NCBI RefSeq assembly: GCF_001705515.1
Contig: NZ_MDJS01000001.1
Coordinates: 1,736,001-1,800,000, forward strand
Direction of reading: 5' to 3'
From: Mucilaginibacter sp. PPCGB 2223
Lineage (GTDB): Bacteria > Bacteroidota > Bacteroidia > Sphingobacteriales > Sphingobacteriaceae
Length of the DNA: 64,000 nucleotides
Below are positions 44,876 through 51,963 of this stretch, piece by piece; positions within the stretch are counted from its first letter, which is position 1, and each line of letters begins with the position of its first letter. The position numbers and the translations under genes were made by a program. The notes below the pieces were generated by a model. It searched no databases, was not told where the DNA came from, and worked only from the letters and a program-made list of their open reading frames with translations.

Positions 44876-45660
44876 CAGTTTTGGGTTACGAAGGTGTACG
44901 AAATGGTAAAGCCTAAAAACATATAGCTATCGTGCGCATAGTTGCCCCGCTGCGAACCTGCAGAACCGATACTTTCGCCGGTACGTTCGGCCGAACGGTC
45001 TGAAAGCGCCCGCGATAACGCGCTTGGTAATACAGCCTTGTTAGGATAAGCGCCGTAAACATCATCCAGGTAGCCAGTGTTGGTGTAGCGATAACCCAAA
45101 TCGACGATAAAATTCCACTTACCGGTAAAGTTAAACTTTAAGCCTGCACCATATGGTACCGACCATGCCCTGGTATTATATGGCCTTGCCTGGCCCTCGG
45201 TAGTTAAAGGTGCCAGGTCGTATTCGGTACCTTTGTAGCTGGCCCGCGGGTTAAAGCCAACAGTAGCAATCCCGGCAAAAATAAACGGGGTATATTTATT
45301 GGTGCCAATTTCGGGTATATAACTCATAAAGTTAAACTCTCCTATGAGGCTTATCTCGCTCAGCGAACTGGAGAAACTCAGGTTACGGTTAAATAATTGC
45401 TGATTGGCGGAGGTACTATCGTCGCCCCGGATGGTACCGTACATGTACTGTAGCTTGAGCGACAGATAATTGCTAAAATTGCGTTTAAGGAAGAACCCAC
45501 CGCTAACATCAGTCAGCTTAAACGGGTTGTTCTGATTAAAATCGCCCATATAGCCCGACTCGCCAACCGTACCGCCAACTTCCCAGGTTTGTGCGCTCAA
45601 TCTTCCCGCAAAGGATATAAGCATCAGCAATAAAACAAGTACAGGTTTTACCTTGCGCAT
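44863..45660 (-). CDS. DUF6089 barrel protein, PorG-like type IX secretion component
   Basis: 265 residues from the ATG at 45660. Signal peptide ends GRLSAQ. Predicted small outer-membrane barrel: WEVGGTVGESGYMGDFNQNNPF, LSLKLQYMYGTIRGDD, NKYTPFIFAGIATVGFNPRA, PYGAGLKFNFTGKWNFIVDLGYRYT and a final FLGFTISYTF strand. In Porphyromonas the homologous PorG is a type IX secretion protein encoded beside uppS and bamA, and here too it lies upstream of uppS-bamA and after NAD kinase. The T9SS role is inferred from family and gene order. Confidence 0.82.
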   Translation of the reverse strand: MRKVKPVLVLLLMLISFAGRLSAQTWEVGGTVGESGYMGDFNQNNPFKLTDVSGGFFLKRNFSNYLSLKLQYMYGTIRGDDSTSANQQLFNRNLSFSSSLSEISLIGEFNFMSYIPEIGTNKYTPFIFAGIATVGFNPRASYKGTEYDLAPLTTEGQARPYNTRAWSVPYGAGLKFNFTGKWNFIVDLGYRYTNTGYLDDVYGAYPNKAVLPSALSRALSDRSAERTGESIGSAGSQRGNYAHDSYMFLGFTISYTFVTQNCYKF

Positions 45661-45669
45661 TAAAAACAA

Positions 45670-46551
45670 TTAATAATTGCGGGCGTCAATTCCCCACATT
45701 AACTTATTCCTTAACGTGGATAAGTACGATTCATTATCCAGGCGGATAAGGTTAAGCTGAAAGCCGGCCTTGCGAATATTAAATTTGATAGGTTTATCGA
45801 TTACCACCGTTCGCGAATCGCAGGATACCAGGTAATTGGCGCTGCGAAACTCTACTTCAAAGCTCAGCACGCTATCATCCGACAATACGATAGGCCTGAC
45901 GTTTAAATTATGCGGCGATACCGGTGTTAATACCAGGTTACCCGACTTTGGTAAGATGATGGGGCCGCCGCAGCTTAACGAATAGGCCGTAGAGCCTGTA
46001 GGCGTCGACACGATAATGCCATCTCCCCAGTACGAGTTTAAAAATTCATCGTTCAGGAACGCGTGGATAATGATCATGGCCGAATCGTCGCGCTTGTGAA
46101 AGGTAATATCATTCAGCGCGAAGTTTTCGTTGTCGAAGTATGGATGCTCTGACTCGATAGTCAGCAGCACACGGCTATCCAGGGTAAAGCTGCGGTTTAC
46201 CACGGCATGTATAGCTGCGGCGATATCGCTTTTATTAATACTGGCCAAAAAGCCCAGCCTGCCAAAGTTGATACCAATAACCGGGATGCCCGAATCGCGG
46301 ATGAAAGCTAAAGTATCCAGCAAGGTACCATCCCCGCCAAGGGTTAAAAAAACATCGATCAACCCCTTTAAAGTATCGCCTTTGGTAAATACCTTATGCC
46401 CTTCGGGTAAAAGTATTTTGCCCGACAGGTGGTCGTTCAGGTCGCAATAAACATAAATTTCTACTTCATGTTGTTCGAGCGAAGTAAAAACCTGTTGTAC
46501 GTAAGGTAAAACCGAATCGTTAAATTGCCTGCCGTATAGCGCGATCTTCAT
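45670..46551 (-). CDS. nadK: NAD kinase
   Basis: 293 residues. The GGDGT motif (LTLGGDGTLLD), the FALNDITF segment and the GDGIIVSTPTGSTAYSLSCGGPII loop are all present. Phosphorylates NAD to NADP in the cytoplasm. It lies 9 nt after the CBS gene. Confidence 0.97.
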   Translation of the reverse strand: MKIALYGRQFNDSVLPYVQQVFTSLEQHEVEIYVYCDLNDHLSGKILLPEGHKVFTKGDTLKGLIDVFLTLGGDGTLLDTLAFIRDSGIPVIGINFGRLGFLASINKSDIAAAIHAVVNRSFTLDSRVLLTIESEHPYFDNENFALNDITFHKRDDSAMIIIHAFLNDEFLNSYWGDGIIVSTPTGSTAYSLSCGGPIILPKSGNLVLTPVSPHNLNVRPIVLSDDSVLSFEVEFRSANYLVSCDSRTVVIDKPIKFNIRKAGFQLNLIRLDNESYLSTLRNKLMWGIDARNY

Positions 46552-46560
46552 GCGGGGAGG

Positions 46561-47223
46561 TTATAAGTTGAGGTAATTCATTAACGAATCGTACCTGTCC
46601 ATCGAGTCGTCGTCAACAGGCTTCGAGTTAAAAGTTGCCTGTACAGTATAATCATAGCGTTGAAAAGCAGCTACGATGCCAGAAATATCCTGTTTATTTA
46701 ATTTCAATGTTACTTCAAGCTTTGTCGAATCAGGGAACGAACGGATGTATGAGCTCAATATCTGCGCGTTATCCGACTCTACGATCTGGGCTATCTGCGC
46801 CAGCGAGTTATTGCGGTTGCTGATCTCGAGCACAATAATTCCGCCTGGTTCGGCAACCGAAGTCAGCTTGGCAAAATACTCGTTCATGCTGTTAAGTGAG
46901 ATCAAACCCAGATAATTGCTTTTGAAATCGAGCACAGGTACCACGGTCAGTTGCTGTTCGTAAAACAACCTGATCACATCATAAATGTGCTGGTTTTCGA
47001 TAACGTACGGATTAACCAGCGATAACTCGATCGAACCGATAGGCTGCTGATAATCGGGATACTCAAACAGATCATCCTCGGCTATCAAACCCAAAAATTG
47101 CTCATCGTTTACCAATGGTAAATGGCGTACCTTAAACTCGGCCATACGGTCAATAACCTTCTGTATCGTATCGGATGTACGAACAGCAGGCATGGCGTTG
47201 GATATGAGTTCGGCTGCTAACAT
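46561..47223 (-). CDS. CBS-domain protein
   Basis: 220 residues. Two CBS motifs at about 1-60 (VIDRMAEFKVRHLPLVNDEQFLGLIAEDDL) and 70-125 (LFYEQQLTVVPVLDFKSNYLGLISLNSM), then an ACT-like C-terminal part (IIVLEISNRNNSLAQIAQIVESDNAQI). CBS pairs bind adenine nucleotides; the target here is unknown. This gene precedes nadK in many Bacteroidota, which suggests a conserved functional link (from memory of gene order). Confidence 0.9.
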   Translation of the reverse strand: MLAAELISNAMPAVRTSDTIQKVIDRMAEFKVRHLPLVNDEQFLGLIAEDDLFEYPDYQQPIGSIELSLVNPYVIENQHIYDVIRLFYEQQLTVVPVLDFKSNYLGLISLNSMNEYFAKLTSVAEPGGIIVLEISNRNNSLAQIAQIVESDNAQILSSYIRSFPDSTKLEVTLKLNKQDISGIVAAFQRYDYTVQATFNSKPVDDDSMDRYDSLMNYLNL

Positions 47224-47231
47224 TTTTTAAT

Positions 47232-47993
47232 TTACGATTTGATCTTCTTCAAAAAGCCGGCCAATATTTCGTTAAATTCTTCGGGGCGCTCCATCATTGG
47301 TGCATGCCCGCATTGATCAATCCAGTGCAGCTCCGAGTCGGGTAACAATTTATGGAACTCTTCGGCCACCTCGGGTGGTGTAATTTTATCATTTTTACCC
47401 CAGGCCAACAGCACCGGGATGGTTATCTTATGTACCTCTTTCGACATATTGTGCCTGATGGCCGATTTGGCCATAGCCAATATGCGGATAACACGATGAC
47501 GATCGTTCACGGTTGCAAAAACTTCGTCAACCAGTTCTTTTGTCGCCGTTGCCGGATCGTAAAAAGTATATTCTACCTTTTCCTTTACAAATTCATAGCT
47601 TTCGCGGCGCGGGAATGAACCGCCAAAGGCATTTTCGTATAAGCCCGAACTGCCGGTTAACACCAGGGCTTTGGCGACACCGGGATGCGCAAGGCAATAG
47701 ATCAGTGCCACATGCCCGCCTAATGAGTTACCCAAAATGGTAACATCAGTCAGCTTTTTATGGGTAATAAACTTATGCACGTATTTCGACAGGCTTTTGA
47801 CGCCTGTGGTCAATAACGGCAGATCGTAAATTGGCAGCATGGGGATAATGACCCGGTATTGTTTACTAAACTTTTCGATAACTTGTTCCCAGTTACTTAG
47901 CGCGCCCATCAGGCCGTGCAGCAGCAACAGGACCTCGCCCTCGCCTTCGTCTATATAACTAAAACCATGATCATTTTTTAACACAAAATCCAT
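47232..47993 (-). CDS. Alpha/beta hydrolase
   Basis: 253 residues, no signal peptide. Oxyanion motif LLLLHGLMGALSNW, nucleophile elbow ILGNSLGGHVAL, acid in LAWGKNDKITPPE and His in IDQCGHAPMMERPEEFN. Resembles MenH/BphD-like soluble hydrolases. Substrate unknown. 8 nt upstream of the CBS gene, so in one operon with nadK and the porG-like gene. Confidence 0.9.
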   Translation of the reverse strand: MDFVLKNDHGFSYIDEGEGEVLLLLHGLMGALSNWEQVIEKFSKQYRVIIPMLPIYDLPLLTTGVKSLSKYVHKFITHKKLTDVTILGNSLGGHVALIYCLAHPGVAKALVLTGSSGLYENAFGGSFPRRESYEFVKEKVEYTFYDPATATKELVDEVFATVNDRHRVIRILAMAKSAIRHNMSKEVHKITIPVLLAWGKNDKITPPEVAEEFHKLLPDSELHWIDQCGHAPMMERPEEFNEILAGFLKKIKS

Positions 47994-48115
47994 ATAATTC
48001 GTAAATATTTTACATAATTAAAATTTTATCCTGAAATATAAATCAGGCCTAAAATTAAATTACCCGCCATAAAAATAGCTTATTGGCGCGGAGTTACAAC
48101 AATAAAAACAATTAT

Positions 48116-48565
48116 TTAACCTAATAATTGCTTTACCACTTCCGAAATTGTTTTACCATCGGCCTTGCCTGCAAGTTCCTTATTGGCAGCTCCCATAACC
48201 TTGCCCATATCCTTTACCGAGGTGGCACCGGTGCTCGCAATTACCTGCTTAATGATAGCTTCGATCTCCTCGCGGCCCAGTTGTTTCGGCAGGTATGCTT
48301 CGATCACCTGCAGTTCGCCCATCTCGATCTGGTACAGGTCGTCGCGGTTTTGTGTTTTGTAAATATCGGCCGACTCTTTACGTTGCTTGGCCAGCTTTTG
48401 CAGGATCTTGATCTCGGCTTCGGTATCCAGTTCGTGCGAGGCACCTTTTTCGGTACGCGCGGTTAATATGGCCGATTTGATGGCCCGCAGCCCTTGCAAT
48501 TTATCGGCTTGTTTGGCCAGCATCGCTGCTTTGATATCCTGGTCTATTTTTTCTGCTAATGACAT
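48116..48565 (-). CDS. GatB/YqeY-domain protein
   Basis: 149 residues. SLAEKIDQDIKAAMLAKQADKLQGLRAIKSAI and MGELQVIEAYLPKQLGREEIEAII with C-terminal KDMGKVMGAANKELAGKADGKTISEVVKQLL match the YqeY family, related to the tRNA-binding tail of GatB. The role is probably tRNA-linked but not settled. Confidence 0.94.
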   Translation of the reverse strand: MSLAEKIDQDIKAAMLAKQADKLQGLRAIKSAILTARTEKGASHELDTEAEIKILQKLAKQRKESADIYKTQNRDDLYQIEMGELQVIEAYLPKQLGREEIEAIIKQVIASTGATSVKDMGKVMGAANKELAGKADGKTISEVVKQLLG

Positions 48566-48568
48566 ATT

Positions 48569-48604
48569 CTTTGAGTTATGAGTTGTAAGTTGCGGGTTGC
48601 CAGT
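48569..48604. repeat. Short tandem repeat, GAGTTATGAGTTGTAAGTTG type
   Basis: Several near copies of an 8-9 nt unit (GAGTTAT, GAGTTGTA, AGTTGCGGGTTGCCAGTT). On the minus strand it supplies the last ten codons of the adjacent small gene (NNWQPATYNS), suggesting the repeat inserted into or replaced that gene's 3' end. Confidence 0.5.
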
Positions 48605-48911
48605 TATTCATTTCTGCCACTTTCAATATTTGCGTATTTTCGTACAGTTCAAATGGTTCGAAGATCAGTGCAATATACTTTTGATTTAACAAGGCTATTT
48701 CGTAAATTGACAAGGTATCCGGATTATCAGAGCTATTTAATTGTTCATCTTCGAGCCCCTTAGCATCCTTTTCCTCTATTAAAGCAATTACTTTGTTTAA
48801 AAGGTTTCCGGAGTAACCTACGGCATTGATCAATTCAATATCTAAAATTTCCTTACTGGAAATCTTTAAATATTCAGCGACTAATTTCTTTACGCGGGCT
48901 TCAAAAGTCAT
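48576..48911 (-). CDS. Small protein of unknown function
   Basis: 111 residues from the ATG at 48911 (MTFEARVKKLVAEYLKISS); longer reading upstream lies inside the SDR gene. Helical N-terminal half, then ALLNQKYIALIFEPFELYENTQILKVAEM. No family recognised. Its start overlaps only the region just before the SDR stop (48916), suggesting coupling. The last ten residues come from a repeat. Confidence 0.6.
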   Translation of the reverse strand: MTFEARVKKLVAEYLKISSKEILDIELINAVGYSGNLLNKVIALIEEKDAKGLEDEQLNSSDNPDTLSIYEIALLNQKYIALIFEPFELYENTQILKVAEMNNWQPATYNS

Positions 48912-48915
48912 ATTA

Positions 48916-49674
48916 TTATTTTCTAAAAAATGTGGTAGCATTAGCTTGCGCCGTTGGCACCAGCACAATTTCGTTGATGTTAACATGCGCCGGGCGCGAT
49001 GCCGCGAACCATATCGTTTCGGCAACATCTTCGGCTACCAGCGGTGTCAGGCCATCGTATACTTTTTTAGCCCGTTCCTTATCGCCGTGAAAACGTACTT
49101 CCGAAAATTCGGTCTCAACCGCACCCGGATGGATAGCGGTTACCCTGATCCCGTAAGGCAACAGATCCACACGCATACCTTTATTTAAAAAATCTACCGC
49201 AGCTTTGCTGGCGCAGTATACATTGCCGTTGGCATAAATTTCCTTGCCGGCGATGGAACCCATATTGATGACATGCCCGCTTTTATTTTCGATCATCCAG
49301 TTGATCACCACTTTACTTACATACAACAAGCCCTTGATATTGGTATCGATCATGGTTTCCCAATCGCTGTACTTACCGTTTTGTATCGGGTCGAGCCCCT
49401 GGCTCAGGCCGGCGTTGTTGATCAGCACATCTACTTTCTTCCATTCGGCAGGCAGGCTCTCGAGTTTTTCAATAACGATATCGCGCTCCCGTACGTCGAA
49501 CTCCAGGGTAATTACCTCAACGCCATAATCGGCAATAAGCTTTGCGGATAGTTTTTCGAGCCTGTCGGCACGGCGGCCGGTGAGTATCAGGTTATATTTT
49601 TCGCGGGCAAAGGTATAAGCACATGCCTCGCCAATACCGGCTGTAGCACCTGTAATTAAAGCAATTTTCGACAT
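48916..49674 (-). CDS. SDR-family NAD(P)-dependent oxidoreductase
   Basis: 252 residues. Cofactor motif ITGATAGIGEACA, RRADRLEKLSAKL suggesting NADP, NNAGLSQGLDPIQ, catalytic Ser in INMGSIAGKE and YCASKAAVD (Tyr-x3-Lys). Resembles the YdfG/3-hydroxy acid dehydrogenase group. Substrate unknown. Confidence 0.93.
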   Translation of the reverse strand: MSKIALITGATAGIGEACAYTFAREKYNLILTGRRADRLEKLSAKLIADYGVEVITLEFDVRERDIVIEKLESLPAEWKKVDVLINNAGLSQGLDPIQNGKYSDWETMIDTNIKGLLYVSKVVINWMIENKSGHVINMGSIAGKEIYANGNVYCASKAAVDFLNKGMRVDLLPYGIRVTAIHPGAVETEFSEVRFHGDKERAKKVYDGLTPLVAEDVAETIWFAASRPAHVNINEIVLVPTAQANATTFFRK

Positions 49675-49725
49675 AGAGTGTAATTAATACGCTGCGAAGT
49701 TAAGTTTTTTGCCCAACTGATTTGT

Positions 49726-50466
49726 CTACTCAAAGTAGATTGTGAATACCAGGCTGTGTAAAAGCAGTTTTTGCAGCGGCTGCGAATATGGGTCGGTACC
49801 TGGCATCAAAACGTTACCAAACGAGTTGGCTATTTTGAGTTCGGGCGAAAATTTAAAATACTCGAAATAAATATCACAGCCAATACCGGCTTCGTACGAT
49901 GCATAGCCGCGTTTGTTGATTACCTGTTTTTCCAGGGGCGACAGGTTAGGGTCATCGTTCGTTTTGTCGGCGCTCAGGCCATAGGAATATTTTACCCCAC
50001 CCAACAGGTACGCCCTGAAATCGCCTATTCTATCCGATTTAATTTTGAGCAGCAACGGTATCTCAACCTGGCTGGCGTGGACGCTCTTGTCTACATCCTG
50101 CGCCGGGTTGGCATATTTATAGGTAATGGTACGGTCGGCAAAAGATAACAGCGGTGTGCTGCGTACCTCCAGGTGCTCGGTGATGCGGTAACGTACAATA
50201 AAACCAACGGCAAAACCAGGCGAGCCGGCAGAAGTAATGCTATTGAGCGAATCGGTAAGATACTTACCGGTTTCGCTGTAAAAGTAAGGTTTACGCCAGT
50301 CGGGCTGTTTGTAGATTTTATAATTGCTGTTGATGTAATCGAAATGAAAACCAAAGCTGATATCGTTCTGGTCGGCGCCACCGCCCCATGCAGGCGGGTG
50401 TTGTGCAAACAGTTTTGCGCCACACAAAAACAGTATTATAAAAAGTAGATAAAGCCTTTTAATCAT
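49726..50466 (-). CDS. PorT-like outer membrane protein
   Basis: 246 residues. Signal peptide ends AKLFAQ. Barrel-type strands: ISFGFHFDYINSNYKIY, SPGFAVGFIVRYRITEHLEVRSTPLLSFADRTITY, VEIPLLLKIKSDRIGDFRAYLLGGVKYSYGLS, and the end LLLHSLVFTIYFE. This layout and the position directly after menG/ubiE (4-nt overlap) match PorT/SprT of the type IX secretion system in many Bacteroidota. Function assigned by family resemblance and context. Confidence 0.82.
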   Translation of the reverse strand: MIKRLYLLFIILFLCGAKLFAQHPPAWGGGADQNDISFGFHFDYINSNYKIYKQPDWRKPYFYSETGKYLTDSLNSITSAGSPGFAVGFIVRYRITEHLEVRSTPLLSFADRTITYKYANPAQDVDKSVHASQVEIPLLLKIKSDRIGDFRAYLLGGVKYSYGLSADKTNDDPNLSPLEKQVINKRGYASYEAGIGCDIYFEYFKFSPELKIANSFGNVLMPGTDPYSQPLQKLLLHSLVFTIYFE

Positions 50467-51194
50467 TTAACGCCCGTGTATATCGAACAAATACCAAACG
50501 CCAACGGCCTGTGTTTGGTATTGCTGAAGCCCACTTTGTCCATCAGCGAGGTAAATTTTTCACCGTCGGGAAAAGCGGCTACCGATTCGGGAAGATAAGA
50601 ATAAGCCCGCGAATCCTTCGAAAACAGTTTACCGATACCCGGTGTGATATAATTAAAGTAGAAGTTATACAGCTGTTTCACCGGGAAAACCCTCGGTTTC
50701 GAAAACTCTAAAACTACAGCCTTACCGCCCGGTTTTAACACCCGGTAAATATCGGCAAGGCCTTTTTCAAGGTTTTCAAAATTACGTACACCATAAGCCA
50801 CAGTCACCGCATCGAAAGTATTTGCATCGAACAACAACTTTTCCGAATCGCCCATGCGCACCTCGAACCTATCGCCCAGCGCGCGTTTGGCTATCTTTTG
50901 TTCGGCAATATCCAACATCCCGCGCGAAATATCTACACCGATAATTTTATCGGGCTGCAGAATTTTCAATGCTTCAAAAGCAAAATCGCCGGTACCGGTT
51001 GCCACATCCAACAACAGTTTGGGTTTGTTAGCCTTCAACTCATTGATCGCTATCTTTCGCCAGATGATATCGATCCCCAGCGACATAAAGTGGTTCAGGA
51101 AATCGTAGGTTTTGGATATATTGTTGAACATATCGGCCACCTGCTCTTTTTTGGTAGCCTGCTCGTTTTGGTAGGGTGTAACTGTTTTGCTCAT
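50463..51194 (-). CDS. menG: Demethylmenaquinone methyltransferase
   Basis: 243 residues from the ATG at 51194; the in-frame extension to 51317 is encoded by an intergenic repeat and is not credible. SAM motif LLLDVATGTGDFAFEALKI, DISRGMLDIAEQK, DAVTVAYGVRNFENLEKGLADIYRVLKPGG and the UbiE end RPLAFGICSIYTG. Last step of menaquinone synthesis; menaquinone is the electron acceptor for complex I encoded nearby. Confidence 0.95.
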   Translation of the reverse strand: MSKTVTPYQNEQATKKEQVADMFNNISKTYDFLNHFMSLGIDIIWRKIAINELKANKPKLLLDVATGTGDFAFEALKILQPDKIIGVDISRGMLDIAEQKIAKRALGDRFEVRMGDSEKLLFDANTFDAVTVAYGVRNFENLEKGLADIYRVLKPGGKAVVLEFSKPRVFPVKQLYNFYFNYITPGIGKLFSKDSRAYSYLPESVAAFPDGEKFTSLMDKVGFSNTKHRPLAFGICSIYTGVK

Positions 51195-51203
51195 GAGACG
51201 AGG

Positions 51204-51211
51204 CAAAGGTA
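51204..51211 (-). promoter_or_regulatory. TAnnTTTG -7 box for menG-porT
   Basis: Minus strand TACCTTTG, 9 nt before the menG ATG, so the leader would be only a few nucleotides. Confidence 0.6.
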
Positions 51212-51219
51212 CGTGTTTT

Positions 51220-51297
51220 AGTCCAGAGTCGCGAGTTCTGAGTCCAGAGTCGGAAAGGTTAAGCAATTTTCCGACCCAAGACTCAGGACTCAAGGCT
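51220..51297. repeat. AGTCCAGAGTCG repeat with inverted arm
   Basis: AGTCCAGAGTCG occurs exactly at 51220-51231 and 51241-51252; a partly complementary arm (GACTCAGGACTC) follows at 51280-51291. The string GACTCAAGGCT (51287-51297) recurs at 54782-54792. The element supplies the last codons of the VOC gene (SLES) and the false extension of menG. Confidence 0.65.
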
Positions 51298-51774
51298 GCC
51301 CAACAACCCCTCCACATCCAAATGACGGGTAAACATAGTCAGGCTGCCATCGGGATTTTTTGGCCAAAGCTCCTGTGGCCTGTCCCAGTACAATTCCACA
51401 CCATTACCATCGGGATCATCCAAATAAATAGCTTCTGATACGCCATGATCCGACATGCCTGTGAGCGGATAGCGCAATTCGATCAGCCGCCGTAATATTT
51501 TAGCCAGTTCTCTCCTTTCGGGGTACAAAATGGCCGTATGATATAACCCCGGGTAACTTACTGGCGCCGGACCGGAGCCTTTACTGTGCCAGGTATTCAG
51601 CCCGATATGGTGGTGATAACCGCCTGCCGAAATAAATGCAGCCTCGGCACCGTATTTCATCACCAAATCGAAACCCAGCACCCCACAATAAAAATCGAGC
51701 GAACGCTGTAGGTCGCTCACCTTTAAATGTACGTGCCCTATACGGGTAGCGGCGGGTATTTTATATTCTTCCAT
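51283..51774 (-). CDS. VOC-family (glyoxalase/dioxygenase-like) protein
   Basis: 163 residues. Two beta-alpha-beta modules: IGHVHLKVSDLQRSLDFYCGVLGFDLVM and GLYHTAILYPERRELAKILRRL. Metal ligands likely include His in the first module and Glu in NGVELYWDRP. Similar to ring-cleavage CatE-like proteins, but the substrate is unknown. C-terminal residues overlap the repeat at 51220-51297. Confidence 0.9.
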   Translation of the reverse strand: MEEYKIPAATRIGHVHLKVSDLQRSLDFYCGVLGFDLVMKYGAEAAFISAGGYHHHIGLNTWHSKGSGPAPVSYPGLYHTAILYPERRELAKILRRLIELRYPLTGMSDHGVSEAIYLDDPDGNGVELYWDRPQELWPKNPDGSLTMFTRHLDVEGLLGSLES

Positions 51775-51795
51775 TTAATTACATGTTTAAACATA

Positions 51796-51803
51796 CAAAT
51801 TTA
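51796..51803 (-). promoter_or_regulatory. TAnnTTTG -7 box for the VOC gene
   Basis: Minus strand TAAATTTG, 21 nt upstream of the ATG at 51774. Confidence 0.5.
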
Positions 51804-51963
51804 ATATACTTACGCCAAAAGCATGTTACCTGATTGTAATATTCTCGTTCGCGGAGTGTTAAAAGTAGTTAAATAAAATTTCCGGATATTTTTTTTGATT
51901 ATTTTTCTGAAAGCTATATATTTTCAAACTAAATATTTAGTTTTACAGCCCGACACCTTATCT

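Noticed and set aside
51195..51317. N-terminal extension of menG
   Set aside because: Encoded by the AGTCCAGAGTCG repeat and lying upstream of the TACCTTTG promoter box, so it cannot be translated from that transcript.
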